From Intestinibaculum porci (GTDB lineage: Bacteria > Bacillota_I > Bacilli_A > Erysipelotrichales > Coprobacillaceae), in the NCBI RefSeq assembly GCF_003925875.1, contig NZ_AP019309.1, positions 2,666,001 through 2,730,000 on the forward strand: a stretch of 64,000 nucleotides of DNA, written 5' to 3'. Numbering within the stretch: position 1 is the stretch's first letter; each line of letters begins with the position of its first letter. Positions 1 to 7,478 of the stretch are shown here, piece after piece. The notes beneath the pieces were generated by a model. That model made no database searches. It saw nothing but the letters and a program-made list of their open reading frames with translations, and was not told where the DNA came from. Position numbers and translations under genes: made by a program.

Positions 1-2
1 TC

Positions 3-548
3 CAGAAACTGCAGGAGCACTTATCGCTTTGCTTAGATTACTTTGAAAGTGCCCCCTGGACCACCGTCTTCGTCGATGGCAATCATGAATGTTTTCCAAG
101 ACTCTACAGTTTCCCTCAGAAAACCTGGATGGGCGGTCAGGTTCATGAAGTGAGAAACCATGTGTACCATCTGATGCGCGGAGAGCTTTACAACATTCAA
201 GGCACCACCGTTTTCACTATGGGCGGTGCTCAGTCAACGGATCGCGCTCACCGCGTCGAAGGTTATACCTGGTGGAAAGAAGAAATGCCTAGCGACGAAG
301 AATATGCCCATGCGCGAAAAACACTTGAGCAGCTCTCAAGTGTTGATCTGATTATTACACATTGTGCACCAACGCATTTAGAAAAACGTTATTTCCACCG
401 TGCACCAAATAAGCTGACTGATTTCTTAGAAGAAATCTCCCAGCAAATCACATTCAAGCATTGGTATTTTGGTCATTATCATGAAACCAAAGATTTTGAT
501 GATCACTATACCTGTCTCTATAAAGAAGTCAGAATGTTTAAGTCATAG
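3..548 (+). CDS. Metallophosphoesterase, 5' end outside window
   Basis: The reading frame is already open at base 3 and runs to the stop at 546-548, so the gene starts upstream of the window. The metal-binding motif GNHE is encoded around bases 87-98, upstream of the first ATG at 129; later motifs are ITHCAPTH and the final GHYH. This order (GNHE, then xHxxP, then GHxH) is that of calcineurin-like metallophosphoesterases, which hydrolyse phosphomonoesters or phosphodiesters at a two-metal centre. The substrate cannot be told from the fragment. The 3' end overlaps the convergent yolD-like gene by about 31 bases. The family call is firm; the specific function is unknown. Confidence 0.85.
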   Translation, partial: QKLQEHLSLCLDYFESAPWTTVFVDGNHECFPRLYSFPQKTWMGGQVHEVRNHVYHLMRGELYNIQGTTVFTMGGAQSTDRAHRVEGYTWWKEEMPSDEEYAHARKTLEQLSSVDLIITHCAPTHLEKRYFHRAPNKLTDFLEEISQQITFKHWYFGHYHETKDFDDHYTCLYKEVRMFKS

Positions 549-904
549 AGATCCGCAAAACGGATCTCTTTTTGATTGATCACAAGCAGTTGTCCATACG
601 TATCAATTTTCGTTACTTTTCCCTGCTTTTTTACATAATGTCCGTGATTATAGGTTTCCGGCTGAAAATATGTAATGCGAATAGGCATGCCCTTTTCGAG
701 CTGTGTGAGCTGATCATTAAGATAAGATTGCCTTTCTTCACTTAATTCAATCCGCTCAGTTAACACATCCTCCCTGGCTGCCGTCGCTTCCTCATACCCT
801 TTTAAGGCCGCAAAAGGCATAAAGATCTTCGCCCGTTCACTGCGCGTCATCCGTTTTCTAATTGGTGAAGGACGATGTTCATGAATAATATCTTCATAAC
901 TCAT
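518..904 (-). CDS. YolD-like protein
   Basis: A 128-residue protein with an N-terminal RxxMTRxERAKIFMPFAAL segment and a C-terminal beta-rich part with IRITYF and a GKVTKID segment, the pattern of the YolD-like family. In Firmicutes such proteins are usually encoded directly downstream of a UvrX-type Y-family polymerase, and that is the case here: its ATG overlaps the end of the polymerase gene (bases 901-904), implying translational coupling. The exact role is not settled for the family; association with SOS mutagenesis is the usual inference. It runs convergently into the metallophosphoesterase gene. Confidence 0.8.
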   Translation of the reverse strand: MSYEDIIHEHRPSPIRKRMTRSERAKIFMPFAALKGYEEATAAREDVLTERIELSEERQSYLNDQLTQLEKGMPIRITYFQPETYNHGHYVKKQGKVTKIDTYGQLLVINQKEIRFADLYDLNILTSL

Positions 905-2274
905 GCTTTATGACCTCCAATTTGATCATTACGTTCTAAAGTTGTTGCTTCTTCCTGTAAGTCACTAGCTTTGACAACCGCATTTTTACCATACTTCTCT
1001 TTAATTGAGATTAAGACATTTTCTAATGTATGATCCTCTTCCTCTTTTTTCACATCACTAAACATATCTAACTGTTCATAAGAATATTTCTTATCCTTCA
1101 CATGCTCTAAAGACATATTCACTTTACGAATCGTATAACGATGATTGGTAATGCGTTCATATAAGGACATCCCGCCTTCAATAATCTTCTTACGACTATC
1201 CGTAAACGTCTCAAAGGGATAAGTGCCATGGGCTGACTTAGGGACAACGCGACCATAAAAATCCGTTTTCTTCTCGCCATCAAAATCATCCCGATCGACA
1301 TTTTCCCGATCATAAGCGACAGTTAAAACAATCGCATCACAGACCAGTTTCTTTTTCACTAAGTCCATAACTAAGTCTTCCAGCATTTCCTTGATAATCG
1401 TTTTCCCTTTTGGATAGCTATATGGTTCATGAAGCACTTGTCCAATACCAATCGAATGACGATCCGGTTCATAGTTTTTAATATCTTTCATCAGACATGT
1501 CTCAAGGCCCCAGGCATGATCGATCAGAATCTCCGCATCTTTCCCAAATAACTTATAAAGCAGCTGCTGATTATGTAATGAGGTGCGCGCAATATCTCCC
1601 ATCGTATACATGTCATACTTTTCTAATCTTTTCGCAGTTCCTTTACCAACGCGCCAAAAAGATGTTAACGGTCGATGATCCCATAATAATCGCTTATAGC
1701 TTTCCTCATCCAATGAAGCAATACGCACGCCATAAGCATCCGCCTTAGCATGTTTGGCTACAATATCCATAGCAACCTTAGCCAGATACATATTTGTACC
1801 AATCCCGGCCGTAGCCGTGATCCCCGTTGTTGTATAAACATCCTGAATCATCTTTTGCGCTAAAGCATGAGCTGACATATGATACATTTTTAAATAACTC
1901 GTAGCATCAATAAAGACCTCATCAATGGAATAAACATGAATATCTTCCTTAGCAATGTATTTCAGATAAATCCCATAAATCTGACTAGAGATCTCAATAT
2001 ACTTACGCATCTGCGGCGGAGCAATAACCAAATCAATAAATATCCCTTCTCTGGCAAGATGACGCAATTTCTGTTTGACCTCAAAAAGTCTTGGTCGGCC
2101 AGGTACGCCATAAGCCTTTAAAGCGGGTGACACCGCTAAACAGATTGTTTTATCCGTGCGTGATTCATCCGCTACAACCAAATAAGCCTGCATCGGATCC
2201 AAATCCCTTTGCATACACTCAACCGATGCATAAAAACTCTTTAAATCAATACAAATATATGATCGCTGATCCAT
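901..2274 (-). CDS. uvrX: Y-family DNA polymerase (UvrX/DinB type)
   Basis: Translesion polymerase of about 457 residues. The catalytic palm is visible: CIDLKSFYASVE near the N terminus and YSIDEVFIDAT near residue 115, supplying the acidic metal ligands. Helix-hairpin-helix and little-finger parts follow. I start at ATG 2274, because GAAGGGGG lies 6 bases upstream; a longer in-frame ORF to 2313 adds 13 residues without a better ribosome site. The family copies past damaged bases and is usually LexA-controlled. The first ~155 codons and the whole upstream region are duplicated on the far side of the insertion sequence, so this intact copy keeps its own promoter. Confidence 0.9.
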   Translation of the reverse strand: MDQRSYICIDLKSFYASVECMQRDLDPMQAYLVVADESRTDKTICLAVSPALKAYGVPGRPRLFEVKQKLRHLAREGIFIDLVIAPPQMRKYIEISSQIYGIYLKYIAKEDIHVYSIDEVFIDATSYLKMYHMSAHALAQKMIQDVYTTTGITATAGIGTNMYLAKVAMDIVAKHAKADAYGVRIASLDEESYKRLLWDHRPLTSFWRVGKGTAKRLEKYDMYTMGDIARTSLHNQQLLYKLFGKDAEILIDHAWGLETCLMKDIKNYEPDRHSIGIGQVLHEPYSYPKGKTIIKEMLEDLVMDLVKKKLVCDAIVLTVAYDRENVDRDDFDGEKKTDFYGRVVPKSAHGTYPFETFTDSRKKIIEGGMSLYERITNHRYTIRKVNMSLEHVKDKKYSYEQLDMFSDVKKEEEDHTLENVLISIKEKYGKNAVVKASDLQEEATTLERNDQIGGHKA

Positions 2275-2318
2275 AACAGGCCCCCTTCTCTTATTAAGTC
2301 TATTATAAATCAAGACGC

Positions 2319-2359
2319 AAAAAAAGGATAGTCAGTTAACGTATCGGGGTTGACTATCC
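2319..2359 (-). terminator. Intrinsic terminator/attenuator in the uvrX leader
   Basis: A perfect 9-bp stem (GGATAGTCA at 2326-2334 against TGACTATCC at 2351-2359) is followed, on the minus strand, by seven T residues (2319-2325). It lies between the TTGATA/TATAAT promoter and the uvrX start, so it could attenuate the polymerase transcript. It is copied at 5042-5082. Confidence 0.6.
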
Positions 2360-2387
2360 GTTGAAGACAGTATTTATTATATACGCT

Positions 2388-2472
2388 ATTATCACATTTA
2401 TCAATGTATAATTATGAAATATTATCAAAAAATGAAAATTTATTTTTCACATATTATCACATAATTATCACA
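2388..2472 (-). promoter_or_regulatory. Three TGTGATAAT direct repeats upstream of uvrX
   Basis: The minus-strand 9-mer TGTGATAAT occurs at 2388-2396, 2453-2461 and 2464-2472. Two copies are 11 bp apart (one helical turn) and the third lies in the spacer of the uvrX promoter, as expected for regulator sites. The region is very AT-rich, so chance is not excluded. Confidence 0.35.
2399..2404 (-). promoter_or_regulatory. Polymerase promoter, -35 box
   Basis: On the minus strand TTGATA (2399-2404) is followed, after exactly 17 bases, by TATAAT (2376-2381). This is a near-consensus housekeeping promoter for uvrX. It lies inside the duplicated block, so a second copy sits 2,723 bases further right. 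Confidence 0.65.
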
Positions 2473-2528
2473 CATTTCACACAATGAATAATCATATGAT
2501 CCCATATTTTACAGTTAATAAGCTAATA

Positions 2529-2572
2529 AAGGCAAAATGTATTGATGTATTCAACATATTTTGCCTTCCTTT
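2529..2572 (-). terminator. Transposase terminator
   Basis: An inverted repeat of AGGCAAAATGT with ACATATTTTGCCT follows the transposase stop and is flanked by T- and A-rich runs, so it could stop transcription from either side. Confidence 0.5.
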
Positions 2573-2575
2573 TAT

Positions 2576-4396
2576 TTAAATCAGTTTCGTACTTTTTTTA
2601 GAATTAACGACTCTTTGAAATTTTTTTAAATATTTTTGAGTAATTATTTTTCGTGAGGGCTGAAAGCCAAAAACTTCAGCCAGGTCATCCACAATTTCTG
2701 TCCTTTTAAAGGACGGAATATAGTTTGTTCCATTTATATAGGTTAGGTTAAGATCACGGAGTGTATCAAATAATTCTGCACATGTATATTTCTCATTCAT
2801 ATACTTTTTCTCAAGCAGGCGATAAACCAGCAGGGCAATAAAGCATATTAGGAGATGACCGTTGATTGAATGTTCTTTTGTGACATACATAGGTCTTGTT
2901 TTTAGTTCGCTTTTCATTATTTCAAAGTTTTCTTCAATCTCCCAGCGCTGCTTGTTTGCGCTAATAATCAATGAAAGATCATCGTCTTCAAGATCAGTGG
3001 TAACGGCATAGAAGCCATCATACTTTTCTTCCTCAGCGATTTTTTCCTCATCAATCATATAAACCGTTTCATTAGCCACCTCGCCATTCTTGGTGACTGA
3101 TGCTTTAGAAATATAGTAGCGGGGATCTCGCTGGTTTGTTTTTGTGAGCTTTCCTGGGTTATTAAGGAGCTTTCTGGCTCTTTCCAGTTTCTTTTCTCTG
3201 ATGTGTTTCTGATAGCTGGCAAATTTTCTTGAATAAGTAACTATGTAGTTTTCTTCAAGGGTGTACTTGCCGCCCGATGACTCGGATTTCTTAGTTCTTT
3301 TTTCCCATCGGTTCTTGTAGAAAACAAGATCCTTTATTTTTCTTTTTACACCCTCAATTTCAATGGTTTCCTTATCAGCCAGGTCATTAAGATTAAAAGT
3401 TCCGGCATACCCCTCAAGCTTCCATCCTTCTGGAGATATTGCCCATTCCTTCATGACTTTTGACATTTTCTTGATTGGCTGGGTGACAATATAGGCACCG
3501 TTTTTCTTCATGTCATTATATACCTTGTTTTCCCAGCCGTTGAGACCTGCATCAGCACAGACAACAAACTTTGAAACTGCAAAGTCCCTTTCAACAATAG
3601 CCTCTAACTCTCTCATGGATTTTTGCTCATTCATATTGCCCTGAAAGACATAATCAGCTAAAGGGAGACCATCAGCATCCATAAACAGACCATACTGAAC
3701 AATAGGATTAGGTCTGTTTTCCTTGCTTTTTCCGTATTTTCTGTAGTCATCCTCTTCTTCAATCTCAAAATAGAAATTTGTGCAGTCATAGTAGAGAACC
3801 GCTGTGTTCTTCTTGAAAAGCTGTGAACTGTTTTTGTAAAGCATTTTTTCAATGAAGTATCTTTGCTCAGAGAGAACCTTGAGGGAACGGTAAACATCCG
3901 CCAGTTCATAATCAGACAAATCAAAAAACTTACTGCATGACTTATACGTAGACAGCTTTGATGAGGGATAAATAACCCTGGCAGAAACAAGATCATTAAT
4001 AATGCTCGCTAAATTATACTGAAACTTGTACTGGTCTGATATCTCATTGCAGATATCCTTAATGCCCAAAGAACACAGTATGTTTCTGATGTACATATAG
4101 CCGATATTAAAGAGATTTTCCTTGTCTTTTTCTATTAGGTCATCCTGACTAAGAATCAGCTTAACATCTGCCTTGTCCTCACTGTCTTTTTGTCTGAGTT
4201 CATCAAGATAAAGCTTAAGCTGCTTCATGACCTCATCACGGGAATCGGTATGATACTTGTCCATGAGAGTCCTGATATTGCCCAGTTTTTCAACAACGAA
4301 GGTTGATTTTTTTCTAGTGTTAGGATCATAGAAGTCGTCGATAATATAGAATGATTCAGAGTTTTTAGATTTGGTTGATTTTAAACGTTTAGCCAT
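2576..4396 (-). CDS. IS1634-type DDE transposase
   Basis: A 606-residue transposase of the IS4/IS1634 group. Acidic catalytic motifs are VLYYDCTNFYFE (first Asp), VVCADAGLNG (second Asp), and IEENFEIMKSEL (Glu with the following Lys/Arg spacing of the Y-R-E-K signature). I start at ATG 4396 because GGGAGGG stands 8 bases upstream; an in-frame extension to 4429 lacks support. The frame is unbroken and all motifs are present, so it is probably active. A decayed relative lies at 56485-59456; its MAKRLK start and its C terminus align with this protein. Confidence 0.9.
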   Translation of the reverse strand: MAKRLKSTKSKNSESFYIIDDFYDPNTRKKSTFVVEKLGNIRTLMDKYHTDSRDEVMKQLKLYLDELRQKDSEDKADVKLILSQDDLIEKDKENLFNIGYMYIRNILCSLGIKDICNEISDQYKFQYNLASIINDLVSARVIYPSSKLSTYKSCSKFFDLSDYELADVYRSLKVLSEQRYFIEKMLYKNSSQLFKKNTAVLYYDCTNFYFEIEEEDDYRKYGKSKENRPNPIVQYGLFMDADGLPLADYVFQGNMNEQKSMRELEAIVERDFAVSKFVVCADAGLNGWENKVYNDMKKNGAYIVTQPIKKMSKVMKEWAISPEGWKLEGYAGTFNLNDLADKETIEIEGVKRKIKDLVFYKNRWEKRTKKSESSGGKYTLEENYIVTYSRKFASYQKHIREKKLERARKLLNNPGKLTKTNQRDPRYYISKASVTKNGEVANETVYMIDEEKIAEEEKYDGFYAVTTDLEDDDLSLIISANKQRWEIEENFEIMKSELKTRPMYVTKEHSINGHLLICFIALLVYRLLEKKYMNEKYTCAELFDTLRDLNLTYINGTNYIPSFKRTEIVDDLAEVFGFQPSRKIITQKYLKKFQRVVNSKKSTKLI

Positions 4397-4511
4397 ATGG
4401 AAGCCCTCCCATATCATTATAACATACATTACGGAATATTACGAGTCTAAAATTAACAAAAGTTGACAAAAAAAGCTTTTTTCAAGCGCATAATTTGAGA
4501 TATTAGGTTGT

Positions 4512-4997
4512 CTAACTGTAAAATCCCCGGGCCGTAGCCGTGATCCCCGTTGTTGTATAAACATCCTGAATCATCTTTTGCGCTAAAGCATGAGCTGACA
4601 TATGATACATTTTTAAATAACTCGTAGCATCAATAAAGACCTCATCAATGGAATAAACATGAATATCTTCCTTAGCAATGTATTTCAGATAAATCCCATA
4701 AATCTGACTAGAGATCTCAATATACTTACGCATCTGCGGCGGAGCAATAACCAAATCAATAAATATCCCTTCTCTGGCAAGATGACGCAATTTCTGTTTG
4801 ACCTCAAAAAGTCTTGGTCGGCCAGGTACGCCATAAGCCTTTAAAGCGGGTGACACCGCTAAACAGATTGTTTTATCCGTGCGTGATTCATCCGCTACAA
4901 CCAAATAAGCCTGCATCGGATCCAAATCCCTTTGCATACACTCAACCGATGCATAAAAACTCTTTAAATCAATACAAATATATGATCGCTGATCCAT
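4512..4997 (-). pseudogene. Truncated duplicate of uvrX
   Basis: This is the 5' part of the Y-family polymerase gene, identical to the intact copy from its start to the IS junction at 4530, then a few IS-derived codons and a stop at 4512. It keeps the same promoter, leader terminator and ribosome site, so it may still be expressed as a ~161-residue fragment with both palm motifs (DLKSFYASVE and SIDE) but no thumb or little finger. It was created by the target duplication and not by independent decay. Confidence 0.85.
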
Positions 4998-5223
4998 AAC
5001 AGGCCCCCTTCTCTTATTAAGTCTATTATAAATCAAGACGCAAAAAAAGGATAGTCAGTTAACGTATCGGGGTTGACTATCCGTTGAAGACAGTATTTAT
5101 TATATACGCTATTATCACATTTATCAATGTATAATTATGAAATATTATCAAAAAATGAAAATTTATTTTTCACATATTATCACATAATTATCACACATTT
5201 CACACAATGAATAATCATATGAT
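4530..5223. repeat. Right copy of 694-bp direct repeat flanking the IS
   Basis: Second copy of 1807-2500. To its right the sequence continues into the accessory region, presumably the original upstream flank of uvrX. To its left it joins the IS end in the middle of the uvrX reading frame. Confidence 0.9.
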
Positions 5224-5228
5224 ATACC

Positions 5229-5248
5229 TGTAATCAAATTTGATTACA
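5229..5248. promoter_or_regulatory. Perfect 20-bp palindrome
   Basis: TGTAATCAAATTTGATTACA is its own reverse complement over all 20 bases. It starts six bases outside the right end of the target duplication. It looks like an operator for a dimeric repressor; no dedicated regulator gene is adjacent. Confidence 0.45.
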
Positions 5249-5390
5249 TCCCTTCATAAAAAATCAATCCCTAACGTAAGGAAGGCACCTGCCCACGGTG
5301 TCTTTCTTGCACTGAGAGCGTCCGTAATTTCATTGAATTTATGGGCGCTTTTAGTTTATCCTCATTTGATAATTTTTAATATATAAAGAA

Positions 5391-5534
5391 CTATGTAAAA
5401 TTTTGTTCATTTTTCTGGTTCTTTGCTTCAGAGATACGAAACCCTGCATAAAAACATAAATCGCATGCCAATGCAAAATCACCACCACCACATCTATCCT
5501 GCAGATACAGCTTTTTGTATTCTTCGATCGTCAT
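5391..5534 (-). CDS. Hypothetical 47-residue protein
   Basis: Short ORF beginning MTIEEYKKLYLQ and containing CDLCFYAGFRISEAKN. An AGGAAG lies 13 bases upstream of the ATG, which is far for a ribosome site. It belongs to a cluster of small minus-strand ORFs and overlaps 5494-5610 in another frame, so the pair may be one gene broken by a frameshift. No family recognised. Confidence 0.3.
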   Translation of the reverse strand: MTIEEYKKLYLQDRCGGGDFALACDLCFYAGFRISEAKNQKNEQNFT

Positions 5535-5610
5535 CGTATGTATTTTGCTTCCTTGTTATTTTGCGATTGACTTGTAATCCATAACGCCGGCACATCTCGG
5601 CCAAACTCAT
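5494..5610 (-). CDS. Hypothetical 38-residue ORF
   Basis: Short ORF beginning MSLAEMCRRYGLQVNRK, whose first part resembles a helix-turn-helix start. It overlaps the next small ORF in a different frame. It may be a remnant; support is only composition and position. Confidence 0.2.
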   Translation of the reverse strand: MSLAEMCRRYGLQVNRKITRKQNTYDDDRRIQKAVSAG

Positions 5611-5640
5611 TGGTTTTGCGGATTTCTGCCTTTCAAAGAA

Positions 5641-5692
5641 TTAAAGGTTATCACGATTTGCGGTTTCTAACTGCATGAGTGATAACCTTTAT
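5641..5692. terminator. Bidirectional terminator-like inverted repeat
   Basis: AAAGGTTATCAC and GTGATAACCTTT form a 12-bp perfect stem around a loop of about 25 bases, with T-rich sequence following. It sits at the end of the small minus-strand gene cluster (5771-6683). Confidence 0.5.
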
Positions 5693-5770
5693 TTTATGCT
5701 TTTATGATCGCTTTAAAATCATTTACATACTTTGATCATTCGCACCTAGTCATCTTCCCTCCCTCTATTC

Positions 5771-6088
5771 TTATGCTTCTTTTTCCCGCCTATTATACAG
5801 TCCCATTTCTTCCATTTCTTTTTCAATCTCATCGATCCAGTCATTTGCCATTGCCCCTTCAATTTGATCAATATCACGACCACTTATTGCACTTTTATAG
5901 CCCAAATCAAAAGCTTCCATCAGAAGCTGAAAAGGTTCATATTTTTTCCAGTAATAGCGCTGTCCCTCTACACCAATACCAGGATACAGCTTTCTTGGAT
6001 CCATCACCTCATTCTGCATTCTTTTAACCAGCTTGCCTAATGGCTCATCTCCCATTTCTTCAATTTCTTTTCTTTCGTCTTCTCTCAT
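5771..6088 (-). CDS. Hypothetical acidic 105-residue protein
   Basis: Real-looking small gene: AAGGAG lies 9 bases before the ATG at 6088. The protein is highly charged (MREDERKEIEEMGDEPLG at the start, IEKEMEEMGLYNRREKEA at the end) and has no membrane segment or known motif. The stop codon of the upstream frameshifted gene (6101-6103) touches its ribosome site, so the two were probably co-translated. The neighbourhood of very small genes resembles a phage or plasmid remnant. Function unknown. Confidence 0.55.
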   Translation of the reverse strand: MREDERKEIEEMGDEPLGKLVKRMQNEVMDPRKLYPGIGVEGQRYYWKKYEPFQLLMEAFDLGYKSAISGRDIDQIEGAMANDWIDEIEKEMEEMGLYNRREKEA

Positions 6089-6100
6089 AGCGTTAGCTCC

Positions 6101-6341
6101 TTACCATAGACTTGGATCATACAAATGTCTCCTAGCTTCCATTTCAGCACCTGTGAAAAGCTCATAATGTAATTTCGCTTTGTGATATCGCTTTGTGATA
6201 TCGCTGCAGTCTGTTGACACGCTCTTCTGCCTGACGGATCGCATCTTCCTCGTCTATTGCATGCATTGGATGCGGCACACATCTTTTTTTACCTTCCCCA
6301 ATCCATATAACAGCCAGCCAATTATATTTTTCTATACTCAT
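6101..6341 (-). pseudogene. Small gene frameshifted by a 13-bp tandem duplication
   Basis: Starts at ATG 6341 with AAGGAAG upstream (MSIEKYNWLAVIWIGEGKK). The 13-mer GCGATATCACAAA is present twice in tandem near the 3' end (about 6175-6200). With two copies translation ends at 6162 after 59 residues. Removing one copy restores a frame ending in EMEARRHLYDPSLW at the TAA of 6101-6103, exactly at the ribosome site of the next gene. The ancestral product was therefore probably 75 residues. No family recognised. The 59-residue product may still be made. Confidence 0.65.
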
Positions 6342-6438
6342 TTTTTTCTTCCTTTCTTCATGTCATATTTTCTTTTAGTAACTGATCATTCATCCACTTT
6401 CTCTGATCATTTTTACGCCTCCCTCAAATACTGATTAC

Positions 6439-6478
6439 ATTATAACAAAGTCGCATTAACCGCCCCGCTGTGCATACG
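6439..6478 (-). promoter_or_regulatory. CGTATGCA promoter-like motif, copy A
   Basis: Minus strand: CGTATGCA (6471-6478), 26 bases, TATAAT (6439-6444). It precedes the frameshifted small gene by about 100 bases. No TTGACA-like -35 box stands at the usual distance. Confidence 0.5.
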
Positions 6479-6518
6479 CGTTATCGGTAAGATGATTGAG
6501 AACAAATTTTGAAGCCTT

Positions 6519-6683
6519 TCAATACGCACAGGATCCAGAATGACTAGAAATTCCATTTCTGCTTGCGTGAGCTTTTCTAACATATCCACCAATAGCCTCC
6601 GTATTGTAATAGATAGATGAGGCAAACGCTTTATTTTGTTTTTTTCTGATCAGGATAAGATAATGATGACTTACTTCTTCCAT
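6519..6683 (-). CDS. Hypothetical 54-residue protein
   Basis: Starts at ATG 6683 with a good AAGGAG site; the string AAGGAGCTAAC is shared with the leader of the 5771-6088 gene. The protein begins MEEVSHHYLILIRKKQNK. Its last third reads less like protein than the overlapping frame (EKLTQAEMEFLVILDPV), so a frameshift may have replaced the original C terminus. One CGTATGCA/-10 motif pair lies just upstream. Confidence 0.4.
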   Translation of the reverse strand: MEEVSHHYLILIRKKQNKAFASSIYYNTEAIGGYVRKAHASRNGISSHSGSCAY

Positions 6684-6706
6684 TTTTGTTAGCTCCTTTC
6701 CTCATG

Positions 6707-6746
6707 ATCTTAACATAAACGCCTTCACCCACTTTTTGTGCATACG
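6707..6746 (-). promoter_or_regulatory. CGTATGCA promoter-like motif, copy B
   Basis: Minus strand: CGTATGCA (6739-6746), 26 bases, TAAGAT (6707-6712). It stands directly upstream of the 54-residue ORF. Confidence 0.45.
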
Positions 6747-6815
6747 AATTCCTAATGAATGCACCAACAGGTTAAAGTCTAACTAAAAATATCTACGACA
6801 GGATCCTAGTCTTCT

Positions 6816-6855
6816 ATTATAACACATTCGTCATACCGCCTTTTTCATGCATACG
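6816..6855 (-). promoter_or_regulatory. CGTATGCA promoter-like motif, copy C
   Basis: Minus strand: CGTATGCA (6848-6855), 26 bases, TATAAT (6816-6821). It lies about 100 bases upstream of copy B. Confidence 0.5.
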
Positions 6856-7424
6856 AACACCTTAGTTAAATACGGCTATACCTCATTTCATACTTGGCTA
6901 TGTCCCTGCATAAAAAATGGATCCCCATCCTAAGTGAAAATCCATCATCTTATCGTGCGTCTAAGTTCCTGACCACTTTAGCATCCTGCACGCTCGCTAG
7001 AATCCGCTCAATTAATCAGTTTGATTTTATCTTTTCATTCTTTCACATATTAAGTATCTGTTCATTTTTCCAGCAAATAATGCGGCTGCCTATCACCATA
7101 ATATCGTCTTCCTTCCATAGCATAAATAAGATAGAAGTGATAAATGGAGGAGAAAACCACTTCTGCCTATAATATATCATTTCTTGGATTTGTATTTTCT
7201 ATGCACACGGATAGACTTATTTCCATAAAAGAGAGATTCAGGTCAAAAGGAAATAGTCTTTTTATACCTTACGTCATCTTTAGGTGCAACCAAAAAGAGT
7301 AGTCACCTTAAGATGAATAAACACACTGCAGCCTGTCTCTACTTTAGGCGAAGCATCAATCTGACATTATATCCCATTTTTTAAGGGAAATAAGACTAAT
7401 CCCCCCAATAGTCCTTTAAGAAAA
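6856..7424. other. Non-coding stretch
   Basis: Apart from degenerate motif copy E, I see no gene with a plausible ribosome site. The short ORFs on both strands have no such site. The stretch is AT-rich and may be degraded accessory DNA. Confidence 0.5.
7171..7209 (-). promoter_or_regulatory. CGTATGCA promoter-like motif, degenerate copy E
   Basis: Minus strand: CGTGTGCA (7202-7209, one mismatch), 25 bases, TATATT (7171-7176). No clear gene follows. Confidence 0.3.
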
Positions 7425-7468
7425 AATAAAAAATTCCGTAGTAAGTTAGTACAAGCATACGGAATTTA
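7425..7468 (-). terminator. Terminator after signal peptidase gene
   Basis: AATTCCGTA (7432-7440) pairs with TACGGAATT (7458-7466); on the minus strand a T-rich run follows. It lies just after the lepB-like stop at 7479. Confidence 0.7.
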
Positions 7469-7478
7469 AAAGATCTCT

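Larger units (their letters stand above)
1807..2500. repeat. Left copy of 694-bp direct repeat flanking the IS
   Basis: Bases 1807-2500 recur at 4530-5223 with a constant offset of 2,723. I saw no mismatch along the stretch. The block covers the first ~155 codons of uvrX, its start, leader terminator and upstream promoter. Both boundaries abut the insertion sequence exactly, as expected of a target duplication. Confidence 0.9.
2501..4529 (-). mobile_element. IS1634-type insertion sequence, complete
   Basis: A 2,029-bp element bounded by the 694-bp direct repeats. Its ends carry inverted ATTTTACAGTTA (2506-2517) and TAACTGTAAAAT (4513-4524), each five bases in from its boundary. It holds one intact transposase gene. 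Related IS1634-group elements are known to make unusually long, variable target duplications, which would account for the flanks. Boundaries are accurate to a few bases. Confidence 0.85.
5224..5770. other. Mostly non-coding accessory stretch
   Basis: After the palindrome this stretch holds two GC-rich hairpins (around 5279-5309 and 5315-5352), two short overlapping minus-strand ORFs described separately, and a strong inverted repeat at 5641-5692. I see no long gene. The content suggests decayed accessory DNA. Confidence 0.6.

Noticed and set aside
1119-2276. Several 60-85 codon ORFs inside uvrX
   Set aside because: All are shadows of the intact polymerase gene; the same ones recur in its duplicated part.
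2388-2472. DnaA boxes or replication origin
   Set aside because: TTATCACA repeats lack the central base of TTATNCACA, and no replication genes are adjacent.
6085-6282. 65-codon minus-strand ORF
   Set aside because: It overlaps the frameshifted small gene in another frame and has no ribosome site.
7143-7301. 52-codon plus-strand ORF (start MEEKTTSAYN)
   Set aside because: It has no ribosome site and no protein-like conservation cues; it covers the degenerate promoter-like motif on the other strand.
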